DNA from: an uncultured Nitrospira sp.
Lineage (GTDB): Bacteria > Nitrospirota > Nitrospiria > Nitrospirales > Nitrospiraceae
Assembly (NCBI GenBank): GCA_902500785.1
Contig: CABVRW010000015.1
Location: forward strand, 18,606 to 61,257
Reading direction: 5' to 3'
DNA length: 42,652 nucleotides
Position 1 is the stretch's first letter. Each line of letters begins with the position of its first letter. Under the pieces are notes generated by a model. It had not been told where the DNA came from and did not search any database. It was given only the letters and a program-made list of their open reading frames with translations. The position numbers were made by a program, and so were the translations under genes. This document shows positions 33,204 to 41,410 of the stretch, piece after piece.

Positions 33204-34786
33204 CGTCTCATCCAGGCAAAGAGCTTGGTCAACACCAATCTGGTCCGCGCAGTAAAATGCGCCTTGCGCCAGAGGTTGACGACCTTCTTGTTGACTTCCG
33301 CCTGGGTTGGATAGGGATGGATTGTGGCGGCGATCGTTTTCGCACCGACACCAGCCTTCATCGCCACGGAAAACTCGTTGATCATGTCGCCGGCATGCGC
33401 CGCTACGATGGTCGCGCCGAGAATCTTGTCGGTCCCTTTTTGAATATGAATGCGGGCAAACCCGTCCTCCTCCCCATCGAGGATGGCTCGATCCACCTCA
33501 TCGAGTTTATACGTATAGGTTTCGACTTCCATCCCCTTCTGCTTGGCATCCGCTTCGTAGAGGCCCACATGCGCGATCTCCGGATCGGTAAACGTGCACC
33601 AGGGCATGATCAGCGAATCCATGCCGGCATACCCTAGCCCGAAGGGATGCGGAAACAACGCATTTTGAATGACGATTTGGGCCATCGCATCAGCGGCATG
33701 GGTAAATTTGTACCGGGAGCAGATATCGCCGGCGGCATAAATACGCGGGTTCGTCGTCTGAAGGCGGTTGTTCACTTTCACGCCGGACTTGTCGTACTCG
33801 ACCCCGATAGTCTCCAACCCCAGGCCATCGACATTCGGCGTGCGCCCCACGCCGACCAGAATTTCGTCCACCGTCACATCGTAGTGCCGGTCGTGCGAGT
33901 CGAGAACAAGCCGCTTGCCGGCGGCCGATTGTTCGACTGTCACATCCTTCCCGCAACAGAGCACAGTGACACCGTCTCGTGCCATCGACTGATGCACGAG
34001 CGCCGCTGCGTCTCGATCTTCATTGGGCATGATGCCGTGCATCGTCTCGATGAGCGACACATGGCTGCCGAAGCGGGCAAAGGCCTGAGCCAGTTCGCAA
34101 CCGATCGGCCCGGCGCCGATGACACCGATGCGCGCCGGCAGCTCCGTCAGCGAGAATACTGTTTCATTGGTGAGATACCCTGCCTCCGCCAACCCTGGAA
34201 TAGCCGGCGCAGAGGCTTTCGCCCCGGTACAAACCGCTGCTTTCACGAAGGTCACCGTCCGATTTCCCGCAGGGCCTTCCACCGCGACCGTATCCTGGCC
34301 GGTAAACCGAGCCTGACCGATGTAGACATCGACACCCAACGACTTGTAGCGGTGCGCGGAATCCGTGCGGCTGATCCTCGCCCGCAATCGTCTCATCCTG
34401 GCCATGACCTCGCCGAAGTCATGTCTCACCCCCGGCGGTATGCGGACACCGAAGACCGAGGCATCACGCAACTGCGCCCAGGCGTTGGCCGCACGAATGA
34501 GCCCCTTGGAAGGCACACATCCGACATTCAGGCAATCTCCGCCCATCAGGTGGCGTTCGATCAGCGCAACCTTTGCACCCAATCCCGCCGCGATCACCGC
34601 CGTGACCAACCCTGCGGTGCCGGCGCCGATCACCACCATGTTGTAGCGACCATCGGGCTCGGGATTCATCCAATCGGACGGGTGCACGTTTTCAACCAAT
34701 GTCCGGTTGTGTTCATCGTCCGGCATGACCAAACTCTGGGTAGGGAGACTCAACGGAGCCGACTGCTCTCTCTGGATAGTGGACAT
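33200..34786 (-). CDS. Mercuric reductase/lipoamide dehydrogenase-like flavoprotein
   Basis: The protein has 528 residues. From about residue 48: FAD site MVVIGAGTAGLVTA, redox disulfide GGDCLNVGCVPSK (about 87-99), NAD site IGVIGAGPIGCELAQAFAR, GVGRTPNVDGL, FAD site NPRIYAAGDIC, and a C-terminal HPYPTQAEVN with the catalytic His. There is no N-terminal metal-binding domain and no C-terminal Cys pair for mercury, so mercury reduction is not implied. In several bacteria this flavoprotein is fused to a TVP38 membrane protein; here the two are adjacent genes. The start ATG 34786 is chosen by family length; a longer frame to 34936 overlaps the TVP38 gene. Confidence 0.85.
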   Translation of the reverse strand: MSTIQREQSAPLSLPTQSLVMPDDEHNRTLVENVHPSDWMNPEPDGRYNMVVIGAGTAGLVTAVIAAGLGAKVALIERHLMGGDCLNVGCVPSKGLIRAANAWAQLRDASVFGVRIPPGVRHDFGEVMARMRRLRARISRTDSAHRYKSLGVDVYIGQARFTGQDTVAVEGPAGNRTVTFVKAAVCTGAKASAPAIPGLAEAGYLTNETVFSLTELPARIGVIGAGPIGCELAQAFARFGSHVSLIETMHGIMPNEDRDAAALVHQSMARDGVTVLCCGKDVTVEQSAAGKRLVLDSHDRHYDVTVDEILVGVGRTPNVDGLGLETIGVEYDKSGVKVNNRLQTTNPRIYAAGDICSRYKFTHAADAMAQIVIQNALFPHPFGLGYAGMDSLIMPWCTFTDPEIAHVGLYEADAKQKGMEVETYTYKLDEVDRAILDGEEDGFARIHIQKGTDKILGATIVAAHAGDMINEFSVAMKAGVGAKTIAATIHPYPTQAEVNKKVVNLWRKAHFTARTRLVLTKLFAWMRR

Positions 34787-34841
34787 GCGCGCTGCCTTTC
34801 GCTCCGCCCGGGGTGTATCTCGGTGGAGATCCTCGTGCAGT

Positions 34842-35579
34842 TCAAGCCGACTTGCCGGCAACCTTCTTATAGAGCATGGGCACCAGCGCCAACAGGCCAA
34901 GTAACGTAAACGCCAGCAACACGTTGGGCGAAGCAATTTGTGTCAGTGAATTGATCGTGCCCAGTTGGCGCCCGGCGTAGGCGAACACGAAACTACCGGG
35001 AATGATACCCAGTGACGTCGCCACCATGTAGGTCCCGACGTTGACCCTGGTCAATCCGGATACCAGATTGACCAGAAAAAACGGAAACAGCGGAATCAGT
35101 CGCAAGGTCAAGAGATAACTGAACGCATTCTTCGCAAATCCCTGCTGAATGGACCCCAACCGGTTGCCGAATTTCTGCTCGACCCATTCCCTGAGCAGAT
35201 ATCGTGCGACCAGAAACGCCAGCGTCGCACCCACGGTGGCACCGGCATTCACGTAAAGGGTTCCCAAAACACTGCCGAACAGAAACCCTCCGCCCAAAGT
35301 CATAATCGCCCCACCGGGCAGCGAAAGCCCGACCACCACACAGTAGGCAATCACAAAGATGGCCACCGATGTCGAATAGTTGGCTTCTGTGAACGCGAGC
35401 AGATCATCCCGGTTGGACTTGAGCCCATCCAGGGAAAGGTAATGACCGAGGTTAAAATAGAAAAAGGCCGCGATGCTCAGCCCGACGAGAAGTCCCAGCA
35501 CCAGTTTGCCAAGGCCGCCGTGCTTCGCCGATGGGGACCTGTCAACAGAAGTAGTCATAGCACCCTGGGGCGATATCAT
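34842..35579 (-). CDS. TVP38/TMEM64 (VTT domain) membrane protein
   Basis: The protein has 245 residues. About six membrane segments include the VTT core: LSLPGGAIMTLGGGFLFGSV, GATVGATLAFLVARYLL and RLIPLFPFFLVNLVSGLT. VTT proteins (DedA/TMEM41B relatives) move lipids between membrane leaflets or aid small-molecule transport. The ATG at 35579 follows GAGGAG by about 7 bases. It opens a three-gene operon with the flavoprotein and DUF3047 genes. Confidence 0.9.
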   Translation of the reverse strand: MISPQGAMTTSVDRSPSAKHGGLGKLVLGLLVGLSIAAFFYFNLGHYLSLDGLKSNRDDLLAFTEANYSTSVAIFVIAYCVVVGLSLPGGAIMTLGGGFLFGSVLGTLYVNAGATVGATLAFLVARYLLREWVEQKFGNRLGSIQQGFAKNAFSYLLTLRLIPLFPFFLVNLVSGLTRVNVGTYMVATSLGIIPGSFVFAYAGRQLGTINSLTQIASPNVLLAFTLLGLLALVPMLYKKVAGKSA

Positions 35580-35913
35580 CGTGTCTCCTCACTCATGTGT
35601 CAATTGCTCGCTCACCCGAACAGAACAACGCACCTATCACATCGTCGTAGGAACGTCGCCAACCTTACAGCCAGACTTGTCGGATTGTCATCACAGTGGG
35701 TGACCGACAAGTGGCAAGAGGAATGGATCGCCGAACCAACCGCGGGCACTCCAGGGGCAATGAAACGAGGGCATCGATCGCTCAGCGTGCTCGATTGCAT
35801 GCCATTCCGGCAGGCTCTTGATGCCTTCGCTCGCTCACAGACGGGCGGTGGCCCTCAAGTATGCGCCTGGTCCCTCCGAAAGAACTCTTGAAGGTTGGGT
35901 AGCAGTGGAGGTA
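35580..35913. other. 334-base gap upstream of the TVP38 gene
   Basis: It holds the leader of the minus-strand operon and precedes a small plus-strand gene. No convincing protein or strong promoter is seen. Confidence 0.3.
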
Positions 35914-36120
35914 ATGTCTCAGGTGCGTGCGCTGATTGGACTCTTGGACGAGGCTATGCCGACAACACACTCTGTCCCACAGCAGTCTCAGAACTCACAC
36001 CCCATTTACGAGACCACTTCACATGTGTGGATGCGACCCTGCCCTCACTGCTCCTCTCGCTTGAGAAAAAAATCACCTGAAGAATCATGGCATTGTGGAT
36101 GCGGTTGGCATGCGGCATGA
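35914..36120 (+). CDS. Possible small zinc-ribbon protein
   Basis: The frame gives 68 residues from ATG 35914 with GGAGGT just before it (spacing too short to be ideal). The N-terminal part is a helix (VRALIGLLDEAM). The C-terminal part has CPHC at about residues 43-46 and HCGCGWH at about 60-66, a rubredoxin-like zinc-ribbon pattern. The middle is Ser/Thr/His rich. The frame is open further upstream to 35818. It could be a chance frame; the paired CxxC/CxC motifs are the only argument. Confidence 0.4.
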   Translation: MSQVRALIGLLDEAMPTTHSVPQQSQNSHPIYETTSHVWMRPCPHCSSRLRKKSPEESWHCGCGWHAA

Positions 36121-36131
36121 AGTGGTACAAT
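36105..36131 (+). promoter_or_regulatory. Possible promoter for the 49-residue gene
   Basis: TTGGCA (36105-36110), a 15-base spacer and TACAAT (36126-36131). The ATG at 36157 is 25 bases downstream with AGGAGGGTG between. Confidence 0.4.
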
Positions 36132-36156
36132 TAGACCATATTAGGAGGGTGACGTC

Positions 36157-36306
36157 ATGGGACTGCTCTCGGTACACGATATGAAAGGTGGATTTTTCCT
36201 TATCGCTAGCTTCCTTCTCTTGGCGACGATTTGCGCCATCGCTGCCTTGGGCACGTTGATGCGCCCGCAGCGTTGGTGTGAACGAGAGACCAGACTTCAC
36301 GTCTGA
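36157..36306 (+). CDS. 49-residue single-span membrane protein
   Basis: The protein has 49 residues: a short polar head (MGLLSVHDMKGG), one hydrophobic helix (FFLIASFLLLATICAIAALG) and a basic tail (MRPQRWCERETRLHV). It has a strong ribosome site, AGGAGG, about 7 bases before the ATG, and a promoter-like pair upstream. No family is recognised. Small membrane proteins of this kind often accompany larger complexes, but no partner is evident. It is not a shadow, because the helix and ribosome site fit together. Confidence 0.6.
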   Translation: MGLLSVHDMKGGFFLIASFLLLATICAIAALGTLMRPQRWCERETRLHV

Positions 36307-36327
36307 TCCTCGCCGAGCCGAGCAACG

Positions 36328-36347
36328 GCCATGGTTTCTGCCATGGC
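36328..36347. terminator. Hairpin after the 49-residue gene
   Basis: GCCATGG, a 6-base loop and CCATGGC form a 7-base-pair stem 21 bases after the stop. No U-run. Confidence 0.35.
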
Positions 36348-36560
36348 TTGGCTTGCCCGCGTCGTTCGACCTCTCAAAACTCCCCTCCTCGTGTCTTTCG
36401 TCTCCTCACCGCCATTCCGATAGGGCCAACACCCTAAGGATGCTTGATCTCCTCGCTCTGAGGCGTCAAAGGCCCACGATCACCGACACCAATCGGTCGA
36501 CGACACCAGTCTTGTAAGATCCTAGCCTCTTGTCCTACTCTATCTTTAGGGAGGCTGGGC

Positions 36561-37205
36561 ATGGATCACAATGACCGCTTAATCAAAACGAAGGAACATT
36601 GGGCCAAGGCTAGACGCGGCGGAGAAGAACGCGAGGTCTTCTACGAGGGAGACGAGCGACTCCCTCCAGGCCAACATCTCGTAGAAACCTGGCCGGTACT
36701 CGACCTGGGTCAAAAGCCTGATATTCCGCTCTCGGAATGGACGCTGACCATCGGAGGTGCGGTGACGACCCCCGTCACCTGGACCTGGGCAGACTTCCTT
36801 GCGCAACCGCAATTCAAAAACGTGTCTGACTTTCATTGCGTGACGTCCTGGAGTCGCTTCGACAATGAATGGGAGGGGGTCAGTTTCAAGCAACTGATGA
36901 CCGTCGTTCAACCGCTTTCGTCCGCTCGATTTGTCTTGTTTAAATCCTACGACGATTACACCACCAATTTACCGCTGGACGCCTGTCAGACGGACGACGT
37001 GCTCCTCACCTACAAATGGAATGGGCGACCGCTCACGAAGGAGCACGGCGGCCCGGTTCGCATGATTATCCCGAAACGTTACGCTTGGAAAGGCGCCAAA
37101 TGGATCAAAGAAATCACCTTCTCCGATCGCGACGAGAAGGGTTTCTGGGAAGTGCGGGGCTATTCCAACAGCGCCTTCCCCTGGCAAAACGACCGGTACG
37201 GATGA
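36561..37205 (+). CDS. YuiH-type molybdopterin-dependent oxidoreductase
   Basis: The protein has 214 residues and lacks a signal peptide. It matches the sulfite-oxidase-like YuiH group: PPGQHLVETWPVLDLG, DFHCVTSWSRFDNEWEGV with the molybdenum-ligand Cys93, YTTNLPLDACQ, HGGPVRMIIPKRYAWKGAKW and the ending GFWEVRGYSNSAFPW. The domain binds molybdopterin; the substrate is unknown. The ATG at 36561 follows GGGAGG. Its stop overlaps the start of the epimerase by four bases. Confidence 0.9.
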   Translation: MDHNDRLIKTKEHWAKARRGGEEREVFYEGDERLPPGQHLVETWPVLDLGQKPDIPLSEWTLTIGGAVTTPVTWTWADFLAQPQFKNVSDFHCVTSWSRFDNEWEGVSFKQLMTVVQPLSSARFVLFKSYDDYTTNLPLDACQTDDVLLTYKWNGRPLTKEHGGPVRMIIPKRYAWKGAKWIKEITFSDRDEKGFWEVRGYSNSAFPWQNDRYG

Positions 37206-38320
37206 GCACGTTATCCACGCTGAAGGTCGACGTTATCCAGCGCCTCGAGATCTGGCCGGTCGATATCCCGATCACTGATCCGTTCGTCGTCGCCACCGGG
37301 GCACGGCTAACGGCAGAGAACCTCTTCATGCGAGTGACCTTGAGGGATGGAACTCAGGGCGTCGGGGAGGCCGCCCCGTTCCCTGAAGTCGGAGATGAGG
37401 ATCGGACATCCTGCCTCGCGGCCGCTACGGAGCTGGCCCGAACCTTGGTGGGACAATCCGTCACGGACTATGAGGTCCTGGCAGATCGGCTCACCGAACA
37501 GGCCCCACTCCATCCTGCTGCCCGTTGCGGATTAGAAACGGCGGTGCTCGATGCCTATTGTCGATCGCACGCTATCCCATTCTGGCAACTCTGGGGATCA
37601 GCCGACGTCCGAGCGCGGGAAACCGACATCACCATCCCGATCTGCAGTCTGGAACAAACGCTGGAACTCTCACGCAGTTGATATGCCAAAGGATTTCGCC
37701 TCTTCAAGATGAAAATCGGAACGGATGTCGAACAGGACATTCTCCGGTTACACGCCGTACACGATGCACTCCCCGACATCGGCTTTATCGGCGACGGGAA
37801 TCAGGGCTTTTCCCGAGAAGACTGCATTCGCTTTGTCAGCGGGGTGAAACAATTCGGAGGGCGTCTGGTCCTACTCGAACAACCGGTCGTTCGGGAGGAT
37901 CTCGAAGGCCTGCAAGCGATTCGACACCTGACAGGCATTCCCGTGGCGGCTGATGAATCCGTTCGATCACTCGAGGACGCTCGCCGGGTCGTCCACTTGC
38001 AGGCAGCCGACTATATCAACATCAAGATCATGAAAACCGGTGTATTGGAAGCTCGCAGAATCGCCGCATTCGCTCTCTCCGCAGGACTCCGCCTGATGAT
38101 CGGCGGCATGCTGGAAACCCGTGTCGCCATGGGGTGCTCCTTCGGACTCGTGCTGGGACTTGGCGGCTTCGACGTACTGGACCTCGATACACCACTCCTC
38201 CTCTCCACTGACCCGGTCATGGGCGGTTATCGGTATGACGGCCCCTTGCTTCACCCCTGGCATCAGCCAGGCCTCGACATGCAGGTGCCTGGTCAGACGG
38301 ACTGCATGACCATCCAATAA
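37202..38320 (+). pseudogene. Dipeptide epimerase (enolase superfamily) with an in-frame UGA
   Basis: The frame is continuous except for one TGA at 37679-37681. Before it: an enolase-N domain (IEIWPVDIPITDPFVVATG-like start; GVGEAAPFPEVGDED). After it: YAKGFRLFKMKIG (K-x-K), IGDGNQGFS, VLLEQPV, PVAADESVRS, INIKIMKTG and MIGGMLETRVAMG. All catalytic residues of the L-Ala-D/L-Glu epimerase type are therefore after the stop. A restart at ATG 37709 would lose the first Lys of K-x-K. Joined, the protein would have 372 residues, the family's normal length. The TGA is probably a point nonsense mutation, but recoding or a sequence error cannot be excluded. Confidence 0.85.
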
Positions 38321-38503
38321 CCCCTCCATACCAGGTACGTGCCGGACGTCACTTCCCCCGCCGTGACACTGTGCTGCAGGTTTCCCGAAATATTTTGCCG
38401 TTTTTCTACTTTTCTGAAAAATTAACCTCAAGTAGATCGGCTCCGCAGAAGCGGATTCCCTATCGCAGTTACTGGCACTGTACGTACCTGGGAGGAGCGT
38501 CCC

Positions 38504-39328
38504 ATGCAATCCATCACCCCTCGTCCGACTCTCTCGACCGCTTCCCCTCGGAACATCCGAGACCTTGCACTCTGGTGCATGGTTGGAAGCGCTGCCTTGA
38601 CGCTGGGAGGTTGCGTCTCGCAACAGACCTACGACACAGCCCGGCACGAAGCACACACGCATGCCACTGAACTCGCTCAGACTCAGGCGGATATCCAACG
38701 CCTCGAACAACAACGGGATGCGGCCCACTTCGCCAACCAGCGTGAGGAACGCACACTCGCCAATCTCAAGAACGAGTTGACGAAGATTCAAAGCTCTTAT
38801 GACCAGCTCCACAAGACCAACCAAGCTAAACTCGTGGCGCTCGAGCACAACATCGCCGTGTTGCGCGGCCGGCATCAGGCCATGTTGAAGGAAATCAGCG
38901 AGACGAAACGGAATGAAAAGCGGTTGGAGGCCCTCACGGCGCAGCATGAACAGTCCATGGCGACGACGCAGCCGGGCTCGGAAGACCATGTGACCAAAGT
39001 GGACGGCAGCCCGCAGGAGTCGCACATGGTCGCAGTCATTACGCCTCACTCGCTCTCCGGTGAAGGCACGCCGACATCTCCGGTCCCTGCGCCGGCTGCG
39101 TCCGAGGCACCTACTCCAGCCGTCGGCATGGCTACGACATCGGCCGCGCCTCAGCCCACATCGGTCCTCACGGCGCCTACGCCTCCAAGCGCGCCGGCAA
39201 AGGTCGTCCAGGCACCCGCTCCCTCACCGACCCCGCACACCCCAACCGCATCCGCCACTCAAGACGAATCCTGGGTCTCAAGTGTGACGGGATGGTTCAC
39301 GTCTCTCTTCGATTGGCTCTGGAGCTAA
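38504..39328 (+). CDS. Coiled-coil lipoprotein with a Pro/Ala-rich linker
   Basis: The protein has 274 residues. The signal ends in AALTLGGC (Cys37). Residues about 45-150 are a long coiled coil (TELAQTQADIQRLEQQRDAA and LKNELTKIQSSYDQLHKTNQ). Residues about 165-255 are a Pro/Ala/Ser/Thr-rich, unstructured linker. The last 18 residues, WVSSVTGWFTSLFDWLWS, are a Trp/Phe-rich amphipathic tail. This layout suggests a tether between outer membrane and another partner. The ATG at 38504 follows GGGAGGAG. No family is recognised. Confidence 0.8.
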   Translation: MQSITPRPTLSTASPRNIRDLALWCMVGSAALTLGGCVSQQTYDTARHEAHTHATELAQTQADIQRLEQQRDAAHFANQREERTLANLKNELTKIQSSYDQLHKTNQAKLVALEHNIAVLRGRHQAMLKEISETKRNEKRLEALTAQHEQSMATTQPGSEDHVTKVDGSPQESHMVAVITPHSLSGEGTPTSPVPAPAASEAPTPAVGMATTSAAPQPTSVLTAPTPPSAPAKVVQAPAPSPTPHTPTASATQDESWVSSVTGWFTSLFDWLWS

Positions 39329-39388
39329 GTGCCGTCACCAGCGCTTATCGTCGTCGATTCTGATCCGGGCATCGCATCACCCGCATCC

Positions 39389-39426
39389 GCCCCACCGATG
39401 CCCTCAAGATAGGGCATCGGTGGGGC
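39389..39426. terminator. 15-base-pair hairpin between convergent genes
   Basis: GCCCCACCGATGCCC pairs perfectly with GGGCATCGGTGGGGC across an 8-base loop, 60 bases after the lipoprotein stop. It overlaps the last codons of the convergent DUF3565 gene. No U-run. Confidence 0.7.
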
Positions 39427-39625
39427 CGCTCCCATCGCCCCCCTCCTCACACTTCTTACAATTTAACTCGGTGCCGAGGAACGCGCACCGCCCCTCTTCC
39501 GTCAGCACCCACGGACGGCTCGTCAGGGGTGGCTGATGTCGCACATGTTGGCCATGGCCACAGCGAAGATCGGCCACCCAATGGCCTTCCTCGTCCAGGT
39601 GATACCCGACAATCGACTGTTGCAT
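39404..39625 (-). CDS. DUF3565 family protein
   Basis: The protein has 73 residues. It matches the short DUF3565 pattern: IVGYHLDEEGHWVADLRCGHGQ, HVRHQPPLTSRPWVLTEEGR and FLGTELNCKKCEEG. The Cys/His set (RCGHGQHVRH and CKKC) suggests zinc binding. Function is unknown. The start ATG 39625 has GGGGAG about 9 bases upstream; the frame to 39682 is open but the family begins here. The last ten residues lie within the hairpin. Confidence 0.85.
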   Translation of the reverse strand: MQQSIVGYHLDEEGHWVADLRCGHGQHVRHQPPLTSRPWVLTEEGRCAFLGTELNCKKCEEGGDGSGPTDALS

Positions 39626-39719
39626 ACCGGACTCCCCGCGTTTCTTGTTGCTCTCGTGAACTAGCCCCCGCACCTGACACAAGCAGACGTCAGGGTACCT
39701 GCATCAGAAAGGACTGTGG

Positions 39720-39725
39720 TACACT
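39720..39725 (+). promoter_or_regulatory. Possible -10 hexamer for the dehydrogenase gene
   Basis: TACACT 41 bases before the ATG at 39767. No clear -35. Confidence 0.3.
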
Positions 39726-39766
39726 TCCGCGCCCGCCAGAGTAGCATGTTTTCAGGGAGGTCGCGG

Positions 39767-40693
39767 ATGGCACGGTCAGGCTTTCGTATCGGTATCGTGG
39801 GAGTAGGACGCATGGGGGCCAACATGGCCAGGCGGCTCCACGATCTCCAGTATCCAATCGTCGCACTCTACGATATCCACGCACAACGCGCGCAGGCACT
39901 CGCCGCGGAATTGAAATGTGTTGCCGCGCGGACGCCGGCGCAATTGGCTGAGCTGGCCGATACGGTGTTGACGGTGGTATCGGACGATGAGGCCATGCGC
40001 CAGATCTATGCAGCCGGAGGGCAGGACAGTCTGTTGCGTCACGCCCCCGGTCGCCTCTTCATCAATTGCGCCACCCTGTCCCCTGACCTTCAACGAGACG
40101 TCCATGCGCTGGTGGAGCAACAGGGCGGCCGGAGCCTCGAAGCTTGCATGGCCAGCAGCATCACGCAAGCGCGCCAAGGCACGCTCTATTTGATGTGCGG
40201 CGGGCGGCCTGATGTGTTTGAGCAGGTGAAACCACTGTTGCAGGATCTGAGCGCTCATCTCCGTTATATCGGACCAGCCGGCGAAGCCGCCAAGGTGAAG
40301 GCTCTAGTGAATATGGTCATGAACGCCAACACCGCCGCGCTGGCCGAAGGGCTCGGACTGGGGTCGGCCCTGGGTCTGGACCTCACGATGCTGCGTGAAG
40401 TCTTCTCTCAGACCGGCGCAAACTCCCGCGTGCTCGAAACCGACGGAGAAGACATGCAACAACGAGCCCATGATTGTTACTTCTCGGCTGCCCACGCCGC
40501 CAAAGACTCGGGCATCGCCTGCACATTGGCGCAACAGGCGGGGCTGAATCTGCCTCTCGCGCAAGCCACCTACGACCAATATCGACGGCTTATCGACCTC
40601 GGCAAAGGGGAATTAGACAAGTCCGCAATGGCTGAACTGACCTTCAAAGACCGGCTGAACGAAACCGATCGGACTCGCCCCCGTCGCTCCTGA
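39767..40693 (+). CDS. NAD(P)-dependent 3-hydroxyisobutyrate dehydrogenase family protein
   Basis: The protein has 308 residues. It has the Rossmann motif IGIVGVGRMGANMARRLHD, D-x3-R ending (YDIHAQRAQALA), FINCATLSPDL, ACMASSITQARQGTLYLMCGG, and the substrate Lys in GEAAKVKALVNMVMNANTAAL, the family catalytic signature. Members oxidise beta-hydroxy acids or reduce semialdehydes; the substrate is unknown. GGGAGG lies about 7 bases before ATG 39767. The gene stands alone. Confidence 0.9.
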   Translation: MARSGFRIGIVGVGRMGANMARRLHDLQYPIVALYDIHAQRAQALAAELKCVAARTPAQLAELADTVLTVVSDDEAMRQIYAAGGQDSLLRHAPGRLFINCATLSPDLQRDVHALVEQQGGRSLEACMASSITQARQGTLYLMCGGRPDVFEQVKPLLQDLSAHLRYIGPAGEAAKVKALVNMVMNANTAALAEGLGLGSALGLDLTMLREVFSQTGANSRVLETDGEDMQQRAHDCYFSAAHAAKDSGIACTLAQQAGLNLPLAQATYDQYRRLIDLGKGELDKSAMAELTFKDRLNETDRTRPRRS

Positions 40694-40945
40694 TGGAGAG
40701 AGAACCGTCGGCGCCCAGGCTTGCTATCCGACACCTGGCGGAATTCTCGATAGGTTACTCCGCACATCGTGATGTCCGAGCCACGGCGCCCCCAGCACCT
40801 GCCGATCTGATCAACATTTCGCCGCTCATCGACCTTCTCGGGCTCTGTCTTGTGATTCCGAATGCAGCCACCCTTAAGAGCCAGCGGTGCCAACCAACGT
40901 CGTAACCCTTCACCAGGGGATCTTCAGCTTGGGCGTCGGCGCACC

Positions 40946-41410
40946 CTAGTGCTTGTCGAACGACCGCTCCGGCCTCATGGACGCGGGAAGAAATCGCCAC
41001 CGTTTCTGAGCATCGACGTCGAACGCGCCGAGAAATATCGACTGACCGACCAGCGACTGAAACTCTACTAGGCGGATACTGCAACTAATTCGATCGAACA
41101 CCCGCGCATCGTACTGTCCCAAGACCGTGATGGCACCGGACGGCTGTTGGTAAACATTCCGTCTCCCGGCATAACCTGTATCGGGGAATAGCTCAGCCGT
41201 GGCCGAACAACCCTGTGGCCCTTCGATCTGAAGCGTCAACCGGTAACGGGAAAGAAAGGGGTGAGTGGCGACACGAGTCACATTCAGTCGAAGCCCGGCC
41301 GAGGGAAGCTCGACCTCGGCCGGCTCAGGACGATCGTTATTACAGGCCGACAGGAGGAGGACCAGACTGATCAGGCCCCAGCCTGGTCCTCTCCCTCGTA
41401 CCAGAATCAT
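40946..41410 (-). CDS. Lipoprotein following the GlcG-like gene
   Basis: The protein has 154 residues. The signal ends in LVLLLSAC (Cys about residue 23). The mature part is beta-rich with LRLNVTRVATHPFLSRYRLTL, GPQGCSATAELFPDTG and VLGQYDARVFDRISC. Two further Cys could form a disulfide. No family is recognised. The ATG overlaps the stop of the GlcG-like gene by four bases, so the two are one operon. Confidence 0.75.
   Translation of the reverse strand: MILVRGRGPGWGLISLVLLLSACNNDRPEPAEVELPSAGLRLNVTRVATHPFLSRYRLTLQIEGPQGCSATAELFPDTGYAGRRNVYQQPSGAITVLGQYDARVFDRISCSIRLVEFQSLVGQSIFLGAFDVDAQKRWRFLPASMRPERSFDKH

Noticed and set aside
33200-34786. Mercury resistance (merA) assignment for the flavoprotein
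   Set aside because: The N-terminal metal-binding domain and the C-terminal Cys pair that bind mercury are absent, and no other mer genes are near.
33647-34909. 420-residue plus-strand frame opposite the flavoprotein
   Set aside because: The flavoprotein motifs are on the minus strand; the plus frame is Arg/His-rich with no motif.
37682-37740. Selenocysteine insertion at the epimerase UGA
   Set aside because: No obvious stem-loop directly after the UGA, and the family has no known selenocysteine there. A nonsense mutation or sequence error is simpler.
37967-39049. 360-residue minus-strand frame opposite the epimerase and the coiled-coil lipoprotein
   Set aside because: It crosses two genes with clear features on the other strand and contains no domain.
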